Assembly: GCF_001412655.1 (NCBI RefSeq)
Contig: NZ_CP012996.1
Coordinates: 4,278,001 to 4,342,000, forward strand
Reading direction: 5' to 3'
Source of the DNA: Pedobacter sp. PACM 27299
Lineage (GTDB): Bacteria > Bacteroidota > Bacteroidia > Sphingobacteriales > Sphingobacteriaceae
DNA length: 64,000 bases
Shown here: positions 8,423 to 16,813 of the stretch, in pieces
Numbering within the stretch: position 1 is the stretch's first letter
Layout: every line of letters begins with the position of its first letter
Position numbers and translations under genes: made by a program
Notes under the pieces: model-generated
What the model was told of the DNA's origin: nothing
Databases searched by the model: none
Seen by the model: the letters and a program-made list of their open reading frames with translations, nothing else

Positions 8423-10279
8423 CTACTTTGATTCATATTCCTGTTTATAGGAAATGATCCAATCTGCACTTTTCAGGTATTTTTGCTCATAACGTTTTTG
8501 AACTTCTTCCGGAAGTTTTTTATTATTTAAGAGAAATTGATGCTGATTGATTTCAAAAGATAACTTCTGGTCCTGCTTCACTAAACGGTCTTTTATCAAG
8601 TCCTTCAAAATATAATCTGGCGTTTTCTCATCATAAGGAGTCGCGGTAGAATTATCAGAAACAAACTTCTTGGTAATCCTACTTTTTGCAGCTGTCGATT
8701 TTACCTTTTTTTGAGCAGCTGCTCGTTTTTCCTCCTGAATTCTGCTCTCTTCGTTTTTGGTCCTGATTTGGTCATTTTCAGCTCTGATTTGATCATTTTT
8801 AGCCCTGATTTCATCGTTTTTAGCCCTGATTTTATCAGCGGCTATTTCCTCCTTACTCGGATCAGGTCTCCCTTGATTTTCCAATAATTCAGCTTTAATG
8901 GCCTTATCCCTTGCCTTATCAGCAGCATACATTGCTTTATCAGCTGCATATCTTAATCTATCCGCTTCATATCTTGCCTTATTAGCTGCATATTTTTGTG
9001 GGTCACCCGGAGACCATTGCTGCTCCACATCAACTACAAAGTTTTCAGTTTTAGCTACGGCATTTTCCGTTTCTAAAACACCTTTTTCTACTCCTTTCAC
9101 CAAATGTTCGGCGGTCAGCACCCCGCTTTCAATAGCAGATATCACCTTTTGATAGGCTGGCACTTCTTTTTCAGTTTCTGCTAAGCTCTGACTTGTCAAT
9201 GCTTCCTGTGTTGATTTCTGGACCGGTTTTTTCAATACGGTAGAAAATGCCATGCTAAAAGTAACCACCGCTAACAGGGAAACTGCTAAAATACTCTTCT
9301 CCATTTTATTTAAAGTCGGATGGTCATTAGAAACCATTCTCTTTACCCGTTTTACCAATTGATTGGAGTCCCCTGAAATCGCCATCGCATAGACTGGTTT
9401 ATTCATTTGAAACTCTTCACAAGAAACCAGTGCACTGATGTAACCTGCTTTATTATTATTTGTATTCAAAACAGCCAGATCATCGCAGCAGCTTTCTCTT
9501 TCTTCTCTGATCAACCCACTCAGCCAGGAGACTGCTGGATTAAAGAAAAACAGCAATTCCATGAAACTTTGAAGGATATTCACCAGGTAATCTCTTCTTT
9601 TTACATGAGCTAACTCATGACATAAGATGGCATCAACTTCTTCTTTAGAAAGGTTATTCAGCAAACCAACAGGGATTAAAATTAAGGGTTTAAAATAACC
9701 AACTACCATAGGAACATTCACCAGTCCGGACTGTACAATGGCCACCATCTTATAAATACCAAATTGTATGGCCAGTTGCTGCAGCCTATTCTCCCAATAC
9801 GGCCCTGCTGAGCTGATTTTAGTCTGGCGAATTCTTTTAATACTATACAATCCTGCAAACAACTGCACACTTTTAGCGGCGATCACTAAAAGCCAAAGCA
9901 ACACAATCGTGCTGGCATAGGAATTAAAGAATGAAAGCCCCTGTTGCAGCCAAACCCAGGGTTGCTGTACCGCAGCAATAGAATCATTCCCAACGCTATC
10001 TTGTGCTGGTAAAGTGCCCGAGGACCATGGAAAGGCATTAGCCAGTCGATCCGAAGCAGTAACTACTCCAGTATCCACAGCAGCATCTGCAGATTGCCAT
10101 TCATAGATAAAGCTGGCAAAAACACTTACTGAGAACAGCATCAGGCAAGAAATCAATAGGTTGTACCGTACCCTGGCACTGGATTTATGTGTAAAAACCA
10201 GCACTGCTGCAGTGAGGAGGGCAAGGATCAGGCCCTGCCAAAGGGAGTGTAATAGGGTTTTAAATATGATGCTTTCCAT
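8423..10279 (-). CDS. M56 family antirepressor peptidase (BlaR1/MecR1-type)
   Basis: 618 residues. N-terminal transmembrane helices (about 10-30, 40-60, 122-142) precede the cytoplasmic zinc peptidase: HELAH at 221-225 and a downstream glutamate in REERESCCDDLAV. A further membrane segment (SILAVSLLAVVTFSMAFS) leads to a C-terminal extracytoplasmic region. That tail has no penicillin-binding domain; instead it is highly charged, with two blocks of 7-residue repeats (AADKARY- and RAKNDQI-like) likely to form a coiled coil. It follows blaI by 47 bp. By family analogy it inactivates the neighbouring BlaI repressor upon an envelope signal; the signal is unknown and beta-lactam sensing is not supported. 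Confidence 0.88.
   Translation of the reverse strand: MESIIFKTLLHSLWQGLILALLTAAVLVFTHKSSARVRYNLLISCLMLFSVSVFASFIYEWQSADAAVDTGVVTASDRLANAFPWSSGTLPAQDSVGNDSIAAVQQPWVWLQQGLSFFNSYASTIVLLWLLVIAAKSVQLFAGLYSIKRIRQTKISSAGPYWENRLQQLAIQFGIYKMVAIVQSGLVNVPMVVGYFKPLILIPVGLLNNLSKEEVDAILCHELAHVKRRDYLVNILQSFMELLFFFNPAVSWLSGLIREERESCCDDLAVLNTNNNKAGYISALVSCEEFQMNKPVYAMAISGDSNQLVKRVKRMVSNDHPTLNKMEKSILAVSLLAVVTFSMAFSTVLKKPVQKSTQEALTSQSLAETEKEVPAYQKVISAIESGVLTAEHLVKGVEKGVLETENAVAKTENFVVDVEQQWSPGDPQKYAANKARYEADRLRYAADKAMYAADKARDKAIKAELLENQGRPDPSKEEIAADKIRAKNDEIRAKNDQIRAENDQIRTKNEESRIQEEKRAAAQKKVKSTAAKSRITKKFVSDNSTATPYDEKTPDYILKDLIKDRLVKQDQKLSFEINQHQFLLNNKKLPEEVQKRYEQKYLKSADWIISYKQEYESK
8763..8839. repeat. 21-bp tandem repeats encoding a coiled-coil segment
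   Basis: Units begin at 8763, 8784, 8805 and 8826 (period exactly 21 bp). They encode consecutive 7-residue units of the R-A-K-N-D-Q-I type in the M56 protein tail. Confidence 0.8.
8916..8999. repeat. Second block of degenerate 21-bp repeats
   Basis: Aligned units start at 8916, 8937, 8958 and 8979 with a 21-bp period, encoding 7-residue units like A-A-D-K-A-R-Y in the M56 protein tail. Confidence 0.75.
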
Positions 10280-10326
10280 TCCTGTGGTTCTTTAGGTGGT
10301 CGTATTTATTTTAATAATCTAGTCTG

Positions 10327-10725
10327 CTATTTTTCTTCCAGTTGATTCAGTAAAGTTTTAATCGCCTCAAGATCTGATTTTGAAGTTTTCTTATTCCCCA
10401 TCAATTGCATCATCAATCTACCTGCCGATCCATTGTACATGGTATCAATAAACCTGTCTAGTAAAAAATCTTTAGTCGTCTGTTCTTTTTGCGCAACATG
10501 GTAAATGTGTTTCATCTGACTTTCATCACGGGTTAGAATTCCTTTTTCTGCCATAATCTGCATCAGCTTCAAGGTAGAAGTATAATTGACTTCGCGAAAT
10601 TCATTTAATTTATCATTCACCAAACGAACGGTAGTAGGGCCCTGCTCCCATAGTACCTGCAGGATTTCTAATTCTGCTTTGGTTGGCTCTATTGGTTTTA
10701 GATTTTTCGAGTGATTCGTTTCCAT
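10327..10725 (-). CDS. BlaI/MecI/CopY family transcriptional repressor
   Basis: 132 residues with the family's winged helix at the N-terminus (EPTKAELEILQVLWEQGPTTVRLVNDKLNE, then VNYTSTLKLMQIMAEKGILTRDE) and a C-terminal dimerisation/cleavage region (FLLDRFIDTMYNGSAGRLMMQLM). It is expected to repress its own promoter and the M56 receptor gene that follows, and to be released by M56-dependent proteolysis. The start codon lies 5 nt after a perfect -7 promoter element, so the mRNA is probably leaderless or nearly so. Confidence 0.92.
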   Translation of the reverse strand: METNHSKNLKPIEPTKAELEILQVLWEQGPTTVRLVNDKLNEFREVNYTSTLKLMQIMAEKGILTRDESQMKHIYHVAQKEQTTKDFLLDRFIDTMYNGSAGRLMMQLMGNKKTSKSDLEAIKTLLNQLEEK

Positions 10726-10729
10726 AAAT

Positions 10730-10759
10730 CAAAGGTAGGAAAACTTTCGTACGAAACAA
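10730..10759 (-). promoter_or_regulatory. blaI promoter with palindromic candidate operator
   Basis: On the minus strand GTTG (ending at 10757) is separated by 19 nt from TACCTTTG (10730-10737), a perfect TAnnTTTG -7 element. The spacer contains the 12-bp palindrome TTTCGTACGAAA (10745-10756), placed where a repressor would block RNA polymerase. BlaI is the obvious candidate binder. Confidence 0.6.
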
Positions 10760-10798
10760 CACTTAGGATTATTATTTATTTTTTAACTAAATACCTTA

Positions 10799-11271
10799 AT
10801 GCTCGAATATGAAGGAAAACCATTACATCATGGATTCCGATGGGGTTTACTGGGGATTATAATCCTTGGTGTCAGCAAAGGGGTTATGGCATTGAGATAT
10901 TCAGTACTTTATGTGCGATTCCACTGATCAGACTCTCCTTTTGGAATATTTACGAAAAAGAACACCTCGTTATTAATACAAAAACGATGATGTACCAGCA
11001 TGACTATGGTTTTTTCAGGACCACCCCAAAATTAAAATTCTTTCAAAAGGGTCTATCTGTGATTAAGAAAGAGGCCGCAAAAGCGGGGAGCAATGCTCAA
11101 GTCCTTCTGGTTTTCCAGACTTTCAACACCTATGATTTACCTGAAGATGTATACCAGAGAGTGCTTCCAATTGCGAAAAGAAATGCCGATCTATTAATTA
11201 AGGCGATCAATTCGCTCTTTATTGAAAAAATAACGGAAGACTATAGTCTTCCGCCAATATTTATGAATTAA
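10799..11271 (+). CDS. Unrecognised small protein, probably frameshifted
   Basis: Two overlapping frames seem to belong to one gene. From ATG 10799 a 42-residue frame reads MLEYEGKPLHHGFRW plus a hydrophobic stretch (GLLGIIILGVSKGVMAL) and stops at 10925-10927. From about 10840 an overlapping frame continues to 11271 (IPLIRLSFWNIYEKEHLVIN... then a soluble alpha/beta-like tail AQVLLVFQTFNTYDLPEDVY). Neither N-terminus alone looks natural, whereas joining them by a -1 shift would give a membrane anchor followed by a cytoplasmic tail. I do not recognise the family. The stop overlaps the convergent DUF3050 gene stop by 3 bp. The coordinates cover both frames; the downstream frame alone would be 10840-11271. 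Confidence 0.45.
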
Positions 11272-12059
11272 GCTTTACGGTTCATGATGGCTTGATAAGC
11301 ACCATCCCAAAGTCCGATTCTTTTTCTTAAAGATTCCACGCTCATTTCTTCTGCAGCCAGCCAATAAGCTTCGTTACTGCCGCAAAGTTCCGCTGTCATT
11401 TCTAAGGAAAGATGGCTATGGTGATCTCCATCTACTTCTATATGTCGGTCTAAGTAATATTTAAACAGGGAAATCTGGTCAGGAAACTTCTGATTTAAGT
11501 CGTTAACCATCGTTAAAAACATGTTTGGAATCAGGTCTTCTCTGCCAAAGGTGAAAGTACTCGCCTGGATATGTGCTTGTTTTTCATCAATCACCTGAAA
11601 GGTAAAATCAACAAATTCTTTGGCCTCCAGCGGAGTTCCTGCAGCTTCATAAGCCGCATTCATCGTTTTTCCTGATTTTAAGGCCTCCAGAAATATGCCA
11701 ATTGGCTTGATATCCGCGCCACATTGCTGCATAGCATCCAGGTACATTTCAAAATGACTCTTTTTAACCCCCTCAGCGTCAACATCTGATTCTTCACCTG
11801 CGACAATCTCGTTGATTAACGCGCGGGTATTTCCAGAACCAACCGGAAACCATGGAATACTGGTACAGGTCAGATTAATCTGTAAGGCTTTTAAAAGGGA
11901 CATAAAATCCCAGACTGCATAAATATGGTATTCCATAAAGATCCTTAAATCTTCCAGGTCGTTGATGACACCGTAAACTTTATGCTGAATGATCTCCTGT
12001 CTTAAAGGTTCAATATGCTGTTGAATTCTTTCCAGGGTAGTGTGTGTTCTGTTTTCCAT
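11268..12059 (-). CDS. DUF3050 domain-containing protein
   Basis: 263 residues starting MENRTHTTLERIQQHIEPLR. The all-helical sequence with conserved blocks LEDLRIFMEYHIYAVWDFMSL and HIEVDGDHHSHLS matches the DUF3050 family, which has a heme-oxygenase-like fold; the His/Asp-rich DGDHH motif may bind metal. No biochemical role is established for the family that I know of. An upstream in-frame Met (12113) adds a non-conserved extension and is not favoured. A 12-bp palindrome ACCCATATGGGT lies upstream (12162-12173). Confidence 0.8.
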   Translation of the reverse strand: MENRTHTTLERIQQHIEPLRQEIIQHKVYGVINDLEDLRIFMEYHIYAVWDFMSLLKALQINLTCTSIPWFPVGSGNTRALINEIVAGEESDVDAEGVKKSHFEMYLDAMQQCGADIKPIGIFLEALKSGKTMNAAYEAAGTPLEAKEFVDFTFQVIDEKQAHIQASTFTFGREDLIPNMFLTMVNDLNQKFPDQISLFKYYLDRHIEVDGDHHSHLSLEMTAELCGSNEAYWLAAEEMSVESLRKRIGLWDGAYQAIMNRKA

Positions 12060-12161
12060 GGTCGTAAAAAATGCAAATGTATACATTCGTTGCGATGGAA
12101 TATCAGCAGCCAACAGGAACTTATTTTAATATGACAATAGTCCTGATTTCCCTTCAGAATT

Positions 12162-12173
12162 ACCCATATGGGT
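12162..12173. promoter_or_regulatory. 12-bp palindrome upstream of the DUF3050 gene
   Basis: ACCCATATGGGT is a perfect palindrome in the gap between the methyltransferase stop and the DUF3050 start. It could be an operator; function is not established. Confidence 0.25.
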
Positions 12174-12188
12174 GCTAAAAAGCGTCAT

Positions 12189-12854
12189 TTACTTACCTGC
12201 AGTGATCACAATAATATCTCTTTTCACATCCATACCTATATTATTTGTCACCTGTTCCTTCTCTTCCCATACTTTGATCACTTCAAAACCTACTTCTTCC
12301 AGCAAATCTTTCACCATTTGCGTATCGTACAATTGAAAATCCCATTTCGTAAAGGGCAGCTGCTCCATAAAGTTTTTGTCGGCAAAACCGATACAAAAAT
12401 AACCTCCTGGTTTTAAAGCTTTATAAATTTCCGTCGCATACGCTTTAGGGTCTTTCCAGAAATACAGCGTATTCACCGTAAATATTTTATGAAAGTTGTG
12501 GGCAGGAAAATCGATATGGATGCCATCCGACAATAAAAAAGTAGCTGCACCGGTATTCAGCAGTTCATGATTGATCCGGCTCGCCTCTTCAATCATTGTT
12601 TCAGAAATATCAATTCCTGTATACTTTAAGCCCTTTGCCAGTGCCATCAGCATGGGCAGATGGCTCGCATTACCGGGTCCGATTTCTAATACCTGCTGCT
12701 GATCAGCCAGTTTCATGGCATCAATAGTCCGCTTGATCATATTTTCATTTGAAACAGCCATCCGTTCTCCGGTTTTCTTACCGGCCTCACCATTTGGCGA
12801 GCTCAATTGGCTGCCAACTTCCTTCAAATCGTCTTCATTCCATTTGTTTTCCAT
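12189..12854 (-). CDS. Class I SAM-dependent methyltransferase
   Basis: 221 residues. Rossmann motif I is VLEIGPGNASHL with the acidic residue of motif II in YTGIDIS, followed by FLLSDG, a post-II strand HKIFTVNTLYFWKDP and motif III LKPGGYFCIGF. This is a UbiE/small-molecule methyltransferase pattern. The N-terminal segment (SQLSSPNGEAGKKTGERMAVSN) resembles cation- or lipid-related methyltransferases of Bacteroidota, but the substrate cannot be assigned. Single gene, divergent from the DUF3995 gene. Confidence 0.85.
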   Translation of the reverse strand: MENKWNEDDLKEVGSQLSSPNGEAGKKTGERMAVSNENMIKRTIDAMKLADQQQVLEIGPGNASHLPMLMALAKGLKYTGIDISETMIEEASRINHELLNTGAATFLLSDGIHIDFPAHNFHKIFTVNTLYFWKDPKAYATEIYKALKPGGYFCIGFADKNFMEQLPFTKWDFQLYDTQMVKDLLEEVGFEVIKVWEEKEQVTNNIGMDVKRDIIVITAGK

Positions 12855-13077
12855 AATTGAGCTATTAAAATCTAATGTATCAAAAGAAAAACTCCTTTAA
12901 TACCAGATTCGTTTTACAAGATAGAAAATAGCCAGCAGGAAATAAAGCAGCCCATCGGATTTCTAATGGAAATGACTATTTCTGAGCTATCGGAAAAGAA
13001 ATGAAAATATATTTCTTCGCTCTATAGGATGAAAACCGAAAGTATTGCGATATTGCGACCCTTTTTTAACTATAACT

Positions 13078-13515
13078 ATGATGATGTTTTTCCTGGTTGC
13101 AATCAATGCAATGATTTTTCTTTTCCTAGCATTTTTACATATCTATTGGGCATTTGGCGGCACCTGGGCATTGGAAAATGCACTTCCAGTTTGCAGCAGC
13201 GGCGAAAAAGCCTTACAACCTGGTAAAACAGGAACCTTAATGGTCGCCATGGGCTTGATTATTTTTGCCTTCATTACTGTAGCCAACACTGGATTGATCG
13301 GTAGTTTTATTCCAATGAACTATATCCATATTGCTACTTATTTCATTGCTGGAATCTTTTCATTACGTGCCATTGGCGATTTTAAATATATTGGAATGAT
13401 GAAAAGTGTGAAAGGAACAGGATTTGCAAAAGAAGATACCAGAACTTATATTCCTTTGTGTTTATTGATCTCCCTTTTTAGTTTATCTATTCCACTGATG
13501 TCTTGTGGAAAATAA
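13078..13515 (+). CDS. DUF3995 integral membrane protein
   Basis: About 145 residues with four predicted transmembrane segments (FFLVAINAMIFLFLAFLHIYW; GTLMVAMGLIIFAFITVAN; YIHIATYFIAGIFSLRAIGDF; YIPLCLLISLFSLSIPLM). The motif HIYWAFGGTWALENALP and the RAIGDFKYIG block are characteristic of DUF3995. Function unknown. The ATG at 13078 begins the first helix; an upstream TTG at 13045 is less likely. Ends 11 bp before the convergent MocR gene. Confidence 0.8.
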   Translation: MMMFFLVAINAMIFLFLAFLHIYWAFGGTWALENALPVCSSGEKALQPGKTGTLMVAMGLIIFAFITVANTGLIGSFIPMNYIHIATYFIAGIFSLRAIGDFKYIGMMKSVKGTGFAKEDTRTYIPLCLLISLFSLSIPLMSCGK

Positions 13516-13526
13516 GCTGCAACTGA

Positions 13527-15005
13527 TCATTTCACTAATAAAGCGGCAATCAACCTGATGCCGCGTTCCATTTCTTCGGCTTCCAAAGAGGCATAACCCA
13601 GTCGCAGTGCATTCAAAGGCTGTTCATCAAAAGAAAACCGCTCTGTAGAAATCACCTGAACGCCAGTTTTCAACAGCTGTTCTACTAGATGAATGGTATT
13701 TACAGGTTGTTTAAAGACCAGCCAAAAGGCAAGTCCACCTTCAGGAAGTTCGTAATCTGCCAGCCCTGTCATATATAGATCCAGGTATTTGACCATCATT
13801 GCTCTTCGTCCCCTATAAATTCCTAATGCCCGTTTAGCATGCTTATTTACCAGTCCTTCTTCCATCAATTCGGCGACCGCGTTTTCCATTACCGGATCTC
13901 CCTGACGATCAATTGTCATCCTCAATGCCGCTAAAGAATCTATAAAGGCTTCCGGTCCGGCCACATACCCCACCCTTACCGCAGGTGCAATCAGCTTACT
14001 CAAAGAACTGATATAAATCACATTATGTGCCGCCTCATAACTTGCCAGAGGCTGAAAGCTCCTGGACCCGAAATGATAATCATGGTCGTAATCGTCCTCC
14101 ACAATGGCAAAACCATATTGATTGGAAAGATTTAGCAGCTGCAAACGGCGATCTGCCTTCATACTCCTCGTAGTAGGAAATTGATGGTGAGGCGTCACAT
14201 ACACTGCTTTTATCGGCTGGACCTTACAGATCTCCTCCAATTGCTGCAAATTGATGCCTTGTTCATCTAATCCAACAGGGATCATGGTGGCACCTGCACG
14301 CTGAAACACATCAAATGCGGGTCTATATCCAGGGTTTTCTATGGCTACAAAATCTCCGGCTTTCACCAAAACCTGAGCGGTTAGGTAAAGTGCCATCTGA
14401 CTTCCTCTGGTAATACAAATCTCGTTGACATTAAAATTCAAGCCCCGATCCATGCTCAGCATGGTGGATATCGCTGCACGAAGTCGCTCCTCTCCCCTCT
14501 CATTTGCATAACCTAACATACGCCAACGTGCTTTCTGCTGGAATATCCTTTTATAAGCCCTGGCCAATTCATCCAATGGGGCCAATTTCACATCAGGTAA
14601 ACCGTCATTAAAGACGATTAAAGGCATATCACTTGGAACTTCTGATGGACTTCCCCTATGATATGCCGTAAAAGAGAAGTTTTTCAAAGCAGAAATACTG
14701 TCCTCATTGATTTGTTTACGCCTAACCTTTTGCTTAGGCAGTTTTTCTGAGACAAAGGTTCCTTTCTTGTAAACAGTTTCCAGCCAGCCTTCTGCAATCA
14801 ATTGCTCATAGGCTAAGACCACTGTTTTTCTATTGACGGTGATGTCTTCTGCCAGAATCCTGCTTCCCGGCAATGACATACCAGGCTTTAGTCTCCCTTT
14901 TAAAATTTCAGCAATAACACCATCAGCAATCTGCTGAAAAACAGCTTTATCTGTTCCCAATTCAATGTTTAATAGCGTTTTCCAAGGTCTCAACATCTGG
15001 CCCAT
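13527..15005 (-). CDS. MocR/PdxR-type regulator (GntR wHTH fused to class I aminotransferase domain)
   Basis: 492 residues. The N-terminal GntR winged helix spans about 15-85 (VFQQIADGVIAEILKGRLKPG...VNRKTVVLAYEQL). The rest is a fold-type I PLP domain with the PLP lysine at about K337 in SSLSK and the pyridine-binding aspartate in VEDDYDHDY. MocR proteins usually bind direct repeats in the divergent promoter and respond to PLP or a PLP-amino adduct. Here it is divergent from a cupin and a DapA-family gene, its likely targets. Two TTTTAGT direct repeats 20 bp apart sit in the intergenic region. Confidence 0.88.
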   Translation of the reverse strand: MGQMLRPWKTLLNIELGTDKAVFQQIADGVIAEILKGRLKPGMSLPGSRILAEDITVNRKTVVLAYEQLIAEGWLETVYKKGTFVSEKLPKQKVRRKQINEDSISALKNFSFTAYHRGSPSEVPSDMPLIVFNDGLPDVKLAPLDELARAYKRIFQQKARWRMLGYANERGEERLRAAISTMLSMDRGLNFNVNEICITRGSQMALYLTAQVLVKAGDFVAIENPGYRPAFDVFQRAGATMIPVGLDEQGINLQQLEEICKVQPIKAVYVTPHHQFPTTRSMKADRRLQLLNLSNQYGFAIVEDDYDHDYHFGSRSFQPLASYEAAHNVIYISSLSKLIAPAVRVGYVAGPEAFIDSLAALRMTIDRQGDPVMENAVAELMEEGLVNKHAKRALGIYRGRRAMMVKYLDLYMTGLADYELPEGGLAFWLVFKQPVNTIHLVEQLLKTGVQVISTERFSFDEQPLNALRLGYASLEAEEMERGIRLIAALLVK

Positions 15006-15008
15006 TAG

Positions 15009-15035
15009 TTTTAGTAAAAACTGGATGATTTTAGT
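15009..15035. promoter_or_regulatory. Direct repeats, candidate MocR operator
   Basis: TTTTAGT occurs at 15009-15015 and 15029-15035, a 20-bp offset (two helical turns), between the MocR start and the divergent cupin gene. Direct repeats of this kind are typical MocR/PdxR sites. Confidence 0.4.
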
Positions 15036-15112
15036 CGGCCAAAAATAAACAAATTTTGCAGTATCAAAAAGGAATTAAACTTTCCTATAATTCATCATTA
15101 AATCAAAAAATC

Positions 15113-15577
15113 ATGAGTACAACAGCAAACAACAAATTCTTATCATCAAAAGATTTCCATCAAACTTTTGCCCGTCCAAATTACCAGCGTCCTGAAAAGT
15201 TCATCCATAAAAATGTAGAACAGGCAGGCATTCATGATCAGTTCTCCTTAGAAAGAAAACATCCGGTATTTTTTGTAGACCTCCCCACGAAAAATGTGAG
15301 CATGACGATTGGCGGACTTTTACCGGGCCAGCTGACCAACAAACATCGCCACACTTACGAAACTGTCCTTTTTGTCATTGAAGGAAAAGGTTACACAGAA
15401 ATTGAAGGCGAAAAAGTAGAATGGCAGGCCGGAGACGCGGTTTACATCCCGGTTTGGGCATGGCATAGACATCAGAATAAGAGCGACAAAAATCCCGCAA
15501 AATATATTGCCTGTGAAAATGCACCGCAGTTACAGCATTTAGGGGTAGCCCTTCGCGAAGAAGAAGGAAGAGATTAA
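15113..15577 (+). CDS. Cupin-domain protein (gentisate dioxygenase-like single cupin)
   Basis: 154 residues from ATG 15113. The two cupin motifs are present: motif 1 around NKHRHTYETVLFVIEGKG (two His and a Glu as metal ligands) and motif 2 around GDAVYIPVWAWHRHQN. The overall form is a monocupin with an extended N-terminal arm, resembling single-cupin relatives of gentisate/1-hydroxy-2-naphthoate dioxygenases. It is followed 31 bp later by a DapA-family lyase and is divergent from a MocR regulator, suggesting a small catabolic or amino-acid-related unit. The substrate is unknown. Confidence 0.75.
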   Translation: MSTTANNKFLSSKDFHQTFARPNYQRPEKFIHKNVEQAGIHDQFSLERKHPVFFVDLPTKNVSMTIGGLLPGQLTNKHRHTYETVLFVIEGKGYTEIEGEKVEWQAGDAVYIPVWAWHRHQNKSDKNPAKYIACENAPQLQHLGVALREEEGRD

Positions 15578-15608
15578 TCATAGAAAACAGCAATTAAAAG
15601 ACAATCCC

Positions 15609-16508
15609 ATGCAGAAATCCATATTTAAAGGCATCATTGCCTATCCTATCACTCCATTTAATCAGCAGGAACAGATTGATATCCCTCTTTTCAAAAGACT
15701 AACGGAAAGGATGATCATAGCTGGCGTACATGCCATTGCACCACTAGGCAGCACTGGAGTGATGCCTTACCTCAGCGATGAAGAGAAAGAAGCGCTTACC
15801 GAAGCGACCATACAACAAGTTGCCGGAAGAGTTCCTGTGCTAACCGGTGTGTCCAATCTCACCACTGAAAGAACCATTTATCATGCAAAATTTGCCGAAA
15901 AAGCCGGTTCTGATGCGGTCATGATTTTACCAATGAGCTATTGGAAACTAAGTGACCTAGAGATTTTCGAGCATTATGAAGCAGTGGCTGCTGCGATTTC
16001 TATCCCGATCATGGCCTATAATAATCCTGCTACCGGCGGTGTAGATATGTCGCCATCACTATTAAAAAAGCTGTTAGAAATCCCAAATGTGACCATGATT
16101 AAGGAAAGCTCCGGAGATCTCCAGCGGATGCATACTTTACGTAAAGAACTTGGAGCGGACCTTCCTTTTTTCAACGGTTCTAATCCATTGGCATTAGGGG
16201 CATTTACCGCAGGAGCGAGCGGCTGGTGTACGGCAGCAAGTAATTTGATTCCAGAATTGAACATTGCCTTATATGAAGCCATCTTAAGGAATGATTTAAA
16301 GCGGGCACAGGAACTATTTTACCAGCAATTAGATCTCCTAAAATTCTTACTGGCAAAAGGTTTGCCTAGAGCCATAAAAGCTGGACTGGAATTACTGGGT
16401 GAAGATGCAGGGCAACTCAGGGCGCCTTTAAAACCTCTTTCAGCAGTAGAAATTGAAGTGTTAAAAGGTTTATTGCAAGGCTGCGAATTGGCTGTCAGAA
16501 GCAATTAA
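15609..16508 (+). CDS. Dihydrodipicolinate synthase family (DapA/NAL-like) class I aldolase
   Basis: 299 residues, a TIM barrel with the Schiff-base lysine K165 in VTMIKESSGD, the tyrosine Y137 in MAYNNP, and a substrate-carboxylate loop GSTG at 47-50. The usual GTTGE glutamate is replaced by Val, so it is probably not the housekeeping DapA but a related lyase of 2-keto acids. It pairs with the cupin gene and is likely controlled by the adjacent MocR. Its stop overlaps the stop of the next convergent gene. Confidence 0.82.
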   Translation: MQKSIFKGIIAYPITPFNQQEQIDIPLFKRLTERMIIAGVHAIAPLGSTGVMPYLSDEEKEALTEATIQQVAGRVPVLTGVSNLTTERTIYHAKFAEKAGSDAVMILPMSYWKLSDLEIFEHYEAVAAAISIPIMAYNNPATGGVDMSPSLLKKLLEIPNVTMIKESSGDLQRMHTLRKELGADLPFFNGSNPLALGAFTAGASGWCTAASNLIPELNIALYEAILRNDLKRAQELFYQQLDLLKFLLAKGLPRAIKAGLELLGEDAGQLRAPLKPLSAVEIEVLKGLLQGCELAVRSN

Positions 16509-16750
16509 TCAGTGTGCTTCTTTTCTAATGACTGTGCTTCTTTTTCTCTTTCTCTAACATGGTCTGCCAATTCATAACCAGTAGCTTCCGTTCCTTTATC
16601 ATCCATAAACAGTAAAACGATCAGAGAAATTATAGGGATTAGAAAAGAGATAAAAAACCAGAACCAAAAGCTTCTGCCCATGCTGAAAGCAAGAATGCCG
16701 GCTACAGTCTGAGGAATTAACAAAACACAGATGAGGAGTATTTCTGGCAT
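16505..16750 (-). CDS. Small two-helix membrane protein, function unknown
   Basis: 81 residues from ATG 16750: two hydrophobic helices (EILLICVLLIPQTVAGILAFSMG and FWFWFFISFLIPIISLIVLLFM) and a charged cytoplasmic tail rich in Glu/Lys. It resembles small PLDc_N-like or hypothetical membrane proteins, but no family can be named. A longer frame would begin inside the hairpin at 16754-16790, so the internal start is chosen. Confidence 0.6.
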   Translation of the reverse strand: MPEILLICVLLIPQTVAGILAFSMGRSFWFWFFISFLIPIISLIVLLFMDDKGTEATGYELADHVREREKEAQSLEKKHTD

Positions 16751-16753
16751 ATT

Positions 16754-16790
16754 TTGAATGCTATGGCTGAAAAAATCCCATAGCATTCAA
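16754..16790 (-). terminator. Hairpin terminator after the FtsX-type permease gene
   Basis: A perfect 13-bp inverted repeat (16754-16766 with 16778-16790) has an 11-nt loop containing a T-run on the minus strand. It lies 24 bp after the permease stop. Confidence 0.55.
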
Positions 16791-16813
16791 ATATAAGCAA
16801 TTTGTCAAATTTA

